From Loripinus fragilis (taxonomy: Eukaryota; Mollusca; Bivalvia; Lucinida; Lucinidae): a stretch of 64,000 nucleotides of DNA. Location of the stretch: contig OZ026517.1 in assembly GCA_964019695.1 (NCBI GenBank), positions 77,913,252 through 77,977,251 on the forward strand, written 5' to 3'. The translations under genes and the position numbers were made by a program. Positions 13,601 to 25,600 of this stretch are shown here, piece by piece (position 1 is the first letter of the stretch; every line of letters starts with the position of its first letter). Below the pieces are notes generated by a model. The model was not told the origin of the DNA, searched no databases, and saw nothing but the letters and a program-made list of their open reading frames with translations.

Positions 13601-16600
13601 ATATTTTTGCACCAAACTCATTCATGCATATCTTCAGTACATTTGTATGTCTACATTGTGTAGGTAAAGTATTAGATTAATTCAGCAAAAGCTGTGGTAG
13701 GAGTTGATCGGCCCATGTGGGCACTTTCTATGCATATACATAAGCCCTATTAGAGAAATTATGTATAAGTTCTCATAGCTATCATTTTGTTAAAAAAAGT
13801 GTTTTTTAACTAAATTTCTTCATGCATAATGTATGTCCAATTTGTCTACATTGTGAAGGCAAAGTATCAAATTGCTCCATCAAAAGCTGTGGTAATAGTT
13901 GGTTTAAACATATTTATTTCACAAATAGATACATACAAATACAATAATTACAAACATTATAAATAGAATTTGAACGAAAGCTGTGGTAGGAGTTGATCGG
14001 CCCATGAAGGCACTATCATAGTATAAGCATAAACCCAATATAAAAAGCCATGGAAAAATTGTCTAAGTTCTCATAGCTGTCATTTTGTTAAAAAAGGTCA
14101 TGGAAAAATTGTCTTAAGTTCTCATAGTTGTCATTTTGTTAAAAATTATTTTTTCTGACCCAAATTCCTTCATGCATATGTTCAACGTGTCTACAAAACC
14201 CTGTGTAAAAAGCCATTTAGAATTACAAAGGGAAATAACTCCAATAGAATTGGCCCCTGGCCCTTACTTTTTTATTAGAAGTATTTGTCTTATAGATATG
14301 AATATGTTCTCAAGTTTTGATGAAATTCCAACAATGACACTTCAAGATATTAAGGAAACAAAATGTTATGGACGGACAACGTGAAAACAGTACAGGTCCT
14401 ATAAAAAAAAAAGTATAGAATGCCACCAAGCTGGCCGTTAACAGCCGTTGATTGCCTTGATAATACATGGATTTGTCCACCCTAATAACCTGCTGTTAAA
14501 AGTGTATGATACCTATATTCATGCAATAATGAGATGCTCGAATTTACAAATAAATTTATATAAAATATGTATTAACCTTTTGCCTGCTAGCAGCAAATTT
14601 TGTTGTCTGCTGATAGCTTTTGCAAACAGTTCAGACCCAAATCAGGCCCGACAGAATGTTATGCCTGATCTAGATCCAAGCTGTTTAACACCTTCCTAGT
14701 AATCCTGAAAGCAGTTTATGAACATGTTATTTTGAAGAAAGTCAGCAAGAGGACAACAATGCATAAAAAAGTACCAAGCAAGCAGCCTGATACTTATCAC
14801 CTTTAGATGTGCAAAAGCTGTGTATAAGAGCAGCAAAGAGTTAAATTACAAAGTTCTGTGGCTTGCCATTTACCACCCAGAATGACACAAAAAATTGAAA
14901 AAAAAAAGAAAGTGATGTCTCTTATTTCCATTGCTAGTGTTTCCTACATAATCATGTTGATTTGTAATTGCTAATATTTAATCCTTTTCTCGCCAGTCAT
15001 GACTTTTGTCATCTGCTTGTGCTCTTAGGTAGCCTATAGTGCAAATTAAAGCTGCAGTGTTTTCAGAGGAAATCTATTGCCCCCACCAAACTGTTAGTGT
15101 TCTTAGGTAGCCTATATTGCAAATTAAAGCTGCAGTGTTTTCAGAGGAAAACTATGTCCCCCAAACTGCTTGTGTTCTTAGGTAGCCTATATGGCAAATT
15201 AAAGCTGCAGTGTTTTCATAAGAAACTATGTCCCCCAAACTGTTTGTGTTCTTAGGTAGCCTATGTTGAAAATTAAAGCTGCAGTGTTTTCAGAGGAAAC
15301 CATGTCTCCAAACTGCTTGTGTTCTTAGGTAGCCTATGTTGAAAATTAAAGCTGCAGTGTTTACAGACGAAATCTATGTCCCCCAAACTGTTTGTGTTCT
15401 TAGGTAGCCTATGTTGCAAATTAAAGCTGCAGTGTTTTCAGAGGAAAACTATGTCCCCCAAACTGTTTGTGTTCTTAGGTAGCCTATGTTGCAAATTAAA
15501 GCTGAAGTGTTTTCAGAGGAAAACTATGTCCCCCAAACTGTTTGTGTTCTTAGGTAGCCTATGTTGAAAATTAAAGCTGCAGTGTTTTCAGAGGAAAACC
15601 ATGTCCCCAAACTTCTTGTATTCTTAGGTAGTCTATATTGCAAATTAAAGCTGCAGTGTTTTCAGAGGAAAACTATGTCCCCCAAACTGCTTGAGTTTTT
15701 AGGTAGTCTATATTACAAATTAAAGCTGCAGCGTTTTCATAGGAAAACTATGTCCCCCAAACTGCTTGAGTTTTTAGGTAGTCTATATTGCAAATTAAAG
15801 CTGCAGTGTTTTCAGAGGAAAACTATGTCCCCCAAACTGCTTGAGTTTTTAGGTAGTCTATATTGCAAATTAAAGCTGCAGCGTTTTCATAGGAAAACTA
15901 TGTCCCCCAAACTGCTTGAGTTTTTAGGTAGCCTATATTGCAAATTAAAGCTGCAGTGTTTTCAGAGGAAAACTATGTCCCCCAAACTGTTTGTGTTTTT
16001 AGGAAGCCTATATTGCAAATTAAAGCTGCAGTGTTTTCAGACGAAATCTATGTCCCCGAAACTGTTTGTGTTCTTAGGTAGTCTATATTGCAAATTAAAG
16101 CTGCAGTGTTTTCAGAGGAAAACTATGTCCCCCAAACTGTTTGTGTTCTTAGGTAGTCTATGTTGCAAATTAAAGCTGCAGTGTTTACAGACGAAATCTA
16201 TGTCCCCCAAACTGTTTGTATTCTTAGGTAGTCTATGTTGCAAATTAAAGCTGCAGTGTTTACAGACGAAAACTATGTCCCCCAAACTGTTTGTGTTCTT
16301 AGGTAGTCTATGTTGCAAATTAAAGCTGCAGTGTTTTCAGACGAAATCTATGTCCCCCAAACTGTTTGTGTTTTTAGGAAGCCTATATTGCAAATTAAAG
16401 CTGCAGTGTTTACAGACGAAATCTATGTCCCCCAAACTGTTTGTGTTTTTAGGTAGCCTATGTTGCAAATTAAAGCTGCAGTGTTTTCAGAGGAAATCTA
16501 TGTCCCCCAAACTGTTTGTGTTCTTAGGTAGTCTATATTGCAAATTAAAGCTGCAGTGTTTACAGACGAAATCTATGTCCCCCAAACTGTTTGTGTTCGT

Positions 16601-19600
16601 AGGTAGTCTATATTGCAAATTAAAGCTGCAGTGTTTTCAGAGGAAATCTATGTCCCCCAAACTGTTTGTGTTCTTAGGTAGCCTATGTTGCAAATTAAAG
16701 CTGCAGTGTTTACAGACGAAATCTATGTCCCCCAAACTGTTTGTATTCTTAGGTAGTCTATATTGCAAATTAAAGCTGCAGTGTTTACAGACGAAATCTA
16801 TGTCCCCCAACCTGTTTGTGTTCTTAGGTAGTCTATGTTGCAAATTAAAGCTGCAGTGTTTTCAGAGGAAAACTATGTCCCACAAACTGTTTGTGTTCTT
16901 AGGTAGTCTATGGTGCAACTTAAAGCTGCAGTGTTTACAGACGAAATCTATGTCCCCCAAACTGTTTGTGTTTTTAGGAAGCCTATATTGCAAATTAAAG
17001 CTGCAGTGTTTTCAGAGGAAATCTATGTCCCCCAAAATGTTTGTGTTCTTAGGTAGTCTATATTGCAAATTAAAGCTGCAGTGTTTTCAGAGGAAAACTA
17101 TGTCCCCCAAACTGTTTGTGTTCTTAGGTAGCCTATGTAGCAAATTAAAGCTGCAGTGTTTTCAGAGGAAAACTATGTCCCCCAAACTGTTTGTGTTCTT
17201 AGGTAGCCTATGTTGCAAATTAAAGCTGCAGTGTTTACAGACGAAATCTATGTCCCCCAAACTGTTTGTGTTCTTAGGTAGCCTATGTTGCAAATTAAAG
17301 CTGCAGTGTTTTCAGAGGAAAACTATGTCCCCCAAACTGCTTGAGTTTTTAGGTAGTCTATGTTGCAAATTAAAGCTGCAGTGTTTTCAGAGGAAAACTG
17401 TGTCCCCCAAACTGTTTGTGTTCTTAGGTAGCCTATATGGCAAATTAAAGCTGAAGTGTTTTCAGAGGAAAACTATGTTCCCTAAACTGCTTGTGTTCTT
17501 AGGTAGTCTATATTGCAAATTAAAGTTTCAGTGTTTACATAGGAAAACTATGTCCCCCAAACTGTTTGTGTTCTTAGGTAGCCTATATGGCAAGTTAAAG
17601 CTGAAGTGTTTTCAGAGGAAAACTATGTTCCCTAAACTGCTTGTGTTCTTAGGTAGTCTATATTGCAAATTAAAGCTGCAGTGTTTACAGACGAAATCTA
17701 TGTCCCCCAAACTGTTTGTATTCTTAGGTAGTCTATATTGCAAATTAAAGCTGAAGTGTTTTCAGAGGAAAACTATGTTCCCTAAACTGCTTGTGTTCTT
17801 AGGTAGTCTATATTGCAAATTAAAGCTGCAGTGTTTTCAGAGGAAAACTATGTCCCCCAAACTGCTTGAGTTTTTAGGTAGTCTATATTGCAAATTAAAG
17901 CAGTGTTTTCAGAGGAAAACTATGTTCCCTAAACTGCTTGTGTTCTTAGGTAGTCTATATTGCAAATTAAAGCTGCAGTGTTTTCAGAGGAAAACTATGT
18001 TCCCTAAACTGCTTGTGTTCTTAGGTAGTCTATATTGCAAATTAAAGCTGAAGTGTTTTCAGAGGAAAACTATGTTCCCTAAACTGCTTGTGTTCTTAGG
18101 TAGTCTATATTGCAAATTAAAGCTGCAGTGTTTACAGACGAAATCTATGTCCCCCAAACTGTTTGTATTCTTAGGTAGTCTATATTGCAAATTAAAGCTG
18201 AAGTGTTTTCAGAGAAAAACTATGTTCCCTAAACTGCTTGTGTTCTTAGGTAGTCTATATTGCAAATTAAAGCTGCAGTGTTTTCAGAGGAAAACTATGT
18301 CCCCCAAACTATTTGTGTTCTTAGGTAGCCTATATTGCAAATTAAAGCAGTGTTTTCAGAGGAAATCTATGTCCCCAAAACTGCAAAATGAGTTGGCAAG
18401 CATGCTCACTGCTCTTTATTGTGTCACATTGATACTGGCTGAAATCCATCAATTATTTCAAGGGAAGGCATGCACAAACACAATTTTGGTCAAACTTTGA
18501 AAATACAAAGTGCTGTGGTTACCTTGAATATATTAGGTCAATGTCATCAAAATCTAATTAATTCTTTTCTGTCTGCAAACAATGTATCAATGCAAGTTTG
18601 GTGTAGAAAAATTCACTGGTTCAGAAGACAGAGCTCAGAAAAGGCTGATTTTACATACCATGATAATGAGGTGACCTTGAAAACTAGGTCAAAGTCACCA
18701 AAATCATATCAACTCTTTATTTTGCCACAATGATACAATACATAAAAGTTGAGCTAGAATCCATTGTTCAATTCAATAGATATCATACATGTACAAAAAC
18801 CCTATTTTGGTCAAAATATGACATTTCAAAGTGCTGGTGTGACCTTGAAAATAAGGTCAAGGTCACCAAAATCTAATCAACTCTTAAACCTTCTCCTAAC
18901 AATATATCTTTGCAAGTTTGGTAAAAATTGAACCATTGGTTCAGAAGATAGTGTGTGGAAATGGCTGATTTATACAGTCTTTATAGGATGGTGACCTTGA
19001 AATTTATGTTAGGGTCACCAAATCTAGTCAACTCTTCCCCTCCTCCAAACATTGTATCTATGCAAGTTTGGTCAAAATCCATCCACTGATTCAGAAGATG
19101 ATGCACAGAAACCCTATTTTGGACATTTCAAAGTGCTGGTGTGAACTTGAAAAATATGTCAAGGTCACCAAAATCTAACCAACTCTTTCTCTCCTCCCAA
19201 CAATGAATCTATGAAAGTTTGGTCAAAATCCATCCACTGGTTCATAAGATAACGCAAGGAAATCCTATTTTGGACATTTCAAAGTGCTGTAGTGACATTG
19301 AAAATAAGGTCAAGGTCACCAAAATATGATCTACTCTTCTACTCCTCCCAACAATGTATCTATGCAAGTTTGGTCCAAATCCATCCGCTAATTCAGAGGA
19401 TAATGCAGGGAACCCTATTTTGGACATTTCAAAGCGCCCTAGTGATTTTGAAATTTATGTCAATGTCACCAAAATTTGATGTAGCCTTCCCCTCCTCATC
19501 TATGCAAGTTTGGTCAAAATCAAATCACTATTTCAGAAGACAACGCACAGAAACCATATTTTGGACATTTCAAAGTGCTGCTGTGACCTTGAAAACAAAG

Positions 19601-22600
19601 TCAACGTCACCAAAATCTAATCAACTCGTTTCCCCTCCCAACAATGTATATATGCAAGTTTTGGTCAAAATCCATAGTATTGTTCAGAAGATAATGCAGG
19701 GAAAAGAAGCTACGCGGACACCAATATTGACAGGATCCGCACCAAAAACAATATGTCCCCCCCCACTCTTCGGGTTTGGGGGACATAACAATATGGACCC
19801 AGAGAGCAGTCTAACCTGCCATCATAGTGTTTGCTTCCATGATAGTCTGAAGTGCACTTGAATATAAGCAGCAGATGTGAAATACAGACAGCCCAAGTCA
19901 GTAAGGTACAGGCAGAGGTCTTGGACTGCCAAAAGTGTCTGAGTTGGTGAAAGAAAGGGCATCCTGCCATAAAACTTTGCTACAAATATACAATTGGCAG
20001 TCTTACCCAAAGTAAGATCTGCTCTGTGTGCAGCTAGCCAGCTACCTGGAGAGTGACCCACTGATGTGGAAGAAGCTCCTGCACCTGCACGTTAATCAAA
20101 ACCCGATGATGATGATGATGAGACAATAATTCCAGGACAAAAAATAGTGGCGGGATAAGGGTAAATGATAAAAAGTTACCTTTTATGTTAATTCTAACTT
20201 CATAAAGCAGTTTAGGTCCAGCCTTCTGGTATATTGTCTTACCCTTTATGTTAATTCAAACTTCATCAAGTAGTTTAGATCCAGCCTTCTGGTATATTGT
20301 CTTGCCTTTTATGTTGATTCTAACTCCATCAAGTAGTTTAGGTCCAGCCTTCTGGTATATTGTCTTACCTTTTATGTTAATTCTAACTTCATCAAGTAGT
20401 TTAGGTCCAGCCTTCTGGTATATTGTCTTACCTTTTATGTTAATTGTAACTTCATAAAGCAGTTTAGGTCCAGCTTTCTAGTATATTGTCTTACCTTTTA
20501 TGATAATTCTATCTTCATCAAGTAGTTTAGATCCAGCCTTCTGGTATATTGTCTTACCTTTTATGTTAATTCTTCTTCATCAAGTAGTTTAGATCCAGCC
20601 TTCTGGTATATTGTCTTACCTTTTATGTTAATTCTAACTTCATCAAGTTGTTTAGGTCCAGCCTTCTGGTATATTGTCTTACCTTTTATGATAATTCTAT
20701 CTTCATCAAGTAGTTTAGATCCAGCCTTCTGGTATATTGTCTTACCTTTTATGTTAATTCTAACTTCATCAAGTAGTTTAGGTCCAGCCTTCTGGTATAT
20801 TGTCTTACCTTTTTTGTTAATTCTAACTCCATCAAGTAGTTTAGGTCCAGCCTTCTGGTATATTGTCTTACCTTTTATGTTAATTGTAACTTCATCAAGT
20901 AGTTTAGGTCCAGCCTTCTGATATATTGTCTTACCTTTTATGTTAATTCTAACTTCATCAAGTAGTTTAGGTCCAGCCTTCTGGTATATATCTTATAGAC
21001 AGGTGTTCTCAGAGATATTTTTTTCGAAGTGTTGGCACTTTTGGGGCATAAGGTGCCACTAGGCTTATCAATATAAGCAAACACTCCTGAACTGATTTTG
21101 CCCTGTTGCCCAAATTGGAAACCCCAAATTAGGTCACAATAGGGGGTCAAAGGTCATCAAGTGCATTATAATGTGGTGAGTATAATTTGCAAATTTTGTA
21201 TTTATATTTATTTCGCAAAATAAAAGGCATTGAACTCAGGCAACATTCCTTGAATAAATGCGTCCAATATACAAAGCATACTTACACTACACAAGGTCAC
21301 AAAGGGGTCAAAAGGTCACCAAGTGTATATACAATTCGTGATTTTATACAGATAAAATAATGATTTGGACTGACATTGATGGAATTCGTTGTACCTTATC
21401 TGATCAATATCAGTGACTATATTTTAATTGGTATATCATTTGTTTCAATTCATATGACCTCATAAAAGGTCATTATGAGGGTCAAGGGTCATCAAGTGCA
21501 ATTTCAGAATCATCATCTAAGTGTTATTACGAATTTATGTTTACATTTTTATTAGATAAAACCTACCTGGGCTTTTAAACAGCAACCAGTTTTAAAATGA
21601 CCTTTTTTTTATTTTAGAGGCTGAAATATACATATTATCAGGGTCAAAGGTCACAAGGTGCATGTGTGGCCAGGTTCCTATTTTTTAAAGCACCCTATGC
21701 AACTTTCGCATATATAGTTTTAACTGGAAATTGACCGTAAGATATCTCGAATGTCATTTATCGATATACAATTGAAAACTGATATCTTTCATCTCTTATA
21801 CTAAGTGTCCTTCTTTACAATTCATCTTCATTATCTGACTCTTCCACAACATTCAGTGGATTGCAACATGTAATAGAACTACAGCCGCAAGACGGAAGAA
21901 ATTGATATTACTATGATTAGATCTACATTTGCACCATCTTGTTGCACACACTTTGCAGCTGCATTGCAACAACTGCATACATACTTTAGGCATAGGTTCT
22001 TACAGCAACAGCTTTGGTTTTACAAGTTTCAGGATCAATGTGCTCTGGAGATGGAACTGTAACATTCAACCATATAGTTGTCTGATAATGGGCTCGTCTT
22101 ATGTGGATTTAAATGTAGCAGATTTAGAAGGAAGTCTACCTGGGTATTTCCCTTATTTAACAAAAACACTCGTATTTGGTCAACATTTGTGATCCGATTG
22201 ATGGGTCATGTATTTTGTAGACTACTGTTTCATTTGTTAGCTACCCATATCCTAAGCCTGTTGGATACTGCTTCCTTGCGTAATTCTTGGCTACATGATA
22301 CATGTATATAACATATACTCAGACTCTGAAATATGCGTGGTAGTTTCATTCAGATCCGACTTAGATTCTTGGCTTCCTGATGGATCATCAACACTTTTGT
22401 TTAGAAGTTAGACTATTTCTCTGGCTGATTTCAAGGGAAAAATTCAAAGCCATTCACGTGGATTCAATTGTGCAAAAAACTGCAATTCCCCTGGTATTTG
22501 AGGTTTGATTGTCTCGTAATGACCCAGATGCTTCCCCATAGCCAGGAGCAAATCAGTGTAACGCTCCCATAATGCTTGCAATGTATACATTTCTAGATTT

Positions 22601-25600
22601 TCAAAGCCAAGCCTACGTTCAAAAGCAATTTTCTGGAGACCTAATTTGTGGGGCGAAACATCTTCTGATTCTCTTTGTTATCCAAAAATGCCTATAGAAA
22701 CGTTTTTACATGTAGGATGGTACAGGCAATCTTCTACTGCAAAATCATCCATTGTTGCTAGCCTAAGTAAGTAAGGGTGCAAAGATCAAGAATCGATGCA
22801 CTCAAGTACCACACCTGACCCAGGATACCAATGGGAAAGTGACAAACTCACAGTTATACACCACAAACGAGAACCAAGAGGTCAGCCCTTTCCCAGCAGG
22901 TGACCACAAGGCACAAATAAACAGACGCGCACAAAGACATAACAAACACAAGACAGAAAAAAACATAAAAGATCCACAAAATAAGTACCGCCTTGGAATG
23001 TTCAGTAAAATATTTTACTGGAAGGCTTAACCAGCATCTGTAAATCAAATTATGACTATGATATAATCTATTCTAACTTAGGTAATGTCTGTACTCCCTT
23101 GAAGTGTGAAGGCAAAGATGCAAAGTGATTTTTCTAGCGGGTGGTAATGGTCGCATAGACGGCCTAAAATCGCAAGAAGTGGATGCCTCTTCTGAAGTAT
23201 CTGTATGCCTTCTAGTACTTAGCTTTTACCGAACTATGTCGAATGCAGACATGAAACTTGGAAAACAAGGTCTGTGATATTTAACCCTCTTTTCCTGCGC
23301 AATTAAAGTGTTTGATGTCTACCAATCTTAATATGTCAATTACATCTATGTTGCCTTAGTCACAACACTCCCATCGGTCACATGCTGCTTGTAGCAGCTT
23401 TTCACACCCATCCTCAATAAGAGCAGATACCTGCTTGCTTTTAACTTTCACACCCATCCTCAATAAGAGCAGACACCTGCTTGCTTTTAACCAATGTTGG
23501 CAAATCATCAAACGAGCTGCAGGCACCTGCCTGTTGCAGGTCGTTTCGTTTAAAATGAGAAATAAATAATCTTGCTTTTGTGGGTCGAACCTCAGACTAT
23601 GAAGGTTACATCTTAAAGACTTATCTATAGATGGAATGGTTGGGGTCTGATGCTGCGTCTGTTGTCGGTTCCTCCAAGGTTCAATTGTTGGTTTAATTTT
23701 GCCCCAGTATTCAGGAGATGATCCATGGATAAGTATAGGGCCTTTCATGCAAACCAAACATCTATGTGTCCTAATCTACTACATAATTGATGATGAGGTT
23801 GGTACCGTAAACTAGCAATTTTCTTACTGACCGTCCCAAGGCGGTGTTTCTTTTGTGGATCTTTTTTGTTATTTGTTATTTTTGTTTGTCTTTGCAAATA
23901 CTAGATTTCTGTTTGTTGCAACCTTGTGATCACCTGTTGGGGAAGAGTTGACCTCTTGGCTCTCTTGAATGTGATGGTGTCTTGTGTTTTTGTCACTTTC
24001 CTGATCGGTGTCCTGGGTCAGGTTTGGTACTTGATTGTATGGATTCCTGATCTTTGCCTTCTTCCTTACTTTTAGTAAAAGATGATATTGACTGATTTTA
24101 ATTGATCAAGCTGTATTTGTGAAATCACAGAAAGTCACACAAAAAGTGTAATAAGTTTCGTTTTCTGTGTGTAGTAGCATTTGGTGCTCGGTGTTAATCA
24201 CATCAGATGCGCAGCGGATGTCAATAAATACAGCGCACCAAGTGCAGACTGATCAGTGCACAGTATTGCGTTTCCAAGACAGCTTTATATTTCATTCAAA
24301 AATGTTAGATTGAATTACAAAGACTTTGATTATGTGCTTTTTGCGAAAAAGTGATAACTATCACAAATGTACATAACCAATCCAGGCACTATGCAGTACC
24401 TGTACATACATACAGATGAACAGACAGCTGGGTTTGTAATCGCAGATGATAAAATTTTAACGATTTATCTAACTAGACATCAGTATTTCAGTTATTTGAA
24501 ATTATTTGCAGCAAAATGCCAGTGTCTTTGATGTTTAAGTACTGTGTTTAATGTGTTATACACCATTTTGCACCTATTGACCTTTGACCTCATATATTGA
24601 CCTTAATGAGGATCTTTGGTTTGGGCAACAGGCAAAAAATGAAAGAGGACATGTCCCTTAGTAACTTAGGCACTGTTGCCCTTCATGTCGCAAAAGTGCC
24701 CACAAATGTGTTTTCTAGCACTCTTATTTGCATTTTAACGCTAGACTATTACCTCTTATGTTAATTCTAACTTCATCAAGTAGTTTAGGTCCAGCCTTCT
24801 GGTATATTGTCTTACCTTTTATGTTAATTCTAACTTCATCAAGTAGTTTAGATCCAGCCTTCTGGTATATTGTCTAACCTTTTATGTTAATTCTAACTCC
24901 ATCAAGTAGTTTAGGTCCAGCCTTCTGGTATATTGTCTTACCTTTTATGTTAATTCTAACTTCATCAAGTAGTTTAGATCCAGCCTTCTGGTATATTGTC
25001 TTACCTTTTTTGTTAATTCTAACTTCATCAAGTAGTTTAGGTCCAGCCTTCTGGTATATTGTCTTACCTTCTATGTTAATTCTAACTTCATCAAGTAGTT
25101 TAGGTCCAGCCTTCTGGTATATTGTCTTACCTTTTATGTTAATTCTAACTTCATCAAGTAGTTTAGGTCCAGCCTTCTGGTATATTGTCTTACCTTTTAT
25201 GTTAATTCTAACTTCATCAAGTAGTTTAGGTCCAGCCTTCTGGTATATTTTCTCTGATATGTGAGATCTATCTGAGAGCCTCTCATTTGTTGAATGTACT
25301 ATTGCATGAACGTTTAGCTCAGTTATATCACCATTCCTATAACATACAAAAAAACAGGCGTCTAGATAAAAGAGTGCAATTTAAAATGAATTTTCTTAAT
25401 TCTAAAACAAAAATTATGCTATGGGTACTCAAAAGTACTGTCTCACTGAGATGGTTCTTTTGAGCACCCAAAACATAATGTTAAAATTGATGGAAAAGCA
25501 AATATTTTATGCCCCCAAAAATTGCTTTCTGGACCTTTGAAAGAGTACATGAGCCAGCACATGAGATATTGGTACTCATATCATGTTCGAACAATAAAGG

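Larger units (their letters stand above)
20993..24749. mobile_element. 3.7-kb insertion splitting the exon-2 array
   Basis: Its flanks are the two halves of one 63-bp array. The first and last about 170 bp are diverged inverted copies, both containing GGGCACTTTTG/GGCACTTTTGG, CTGTTGCCCAAA and GGTCAAAGGTCA. An inner pair of inverted arms (22762-23035 and 23820-24088, about 75-80% identical, sharing CTGACCCAGGA and AAGATCCACAAAA) marks a second inverted-repeat unit inside. Decayed minus-strand coding remnants are listed separately. Exact termini and target duplication could not be fixed. Confidence 0.6.

Noticed and set aside
15561..18500. 979-codon ORF as a real gene
   Set aside because: Tandem 75-bp units antisense within an intron, no start or splice context, and the tail is ordinary dispersed repeat. 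Kept only as a question.
20248..25264. Plus-strand 21-residue-repeat ORFs (MLILTSSSSLGPAFWYIVLPF type), membrane-like
   Set aside because: They are the reverse strand of the GDAP2 exon-2 array; the coding strand is minus.
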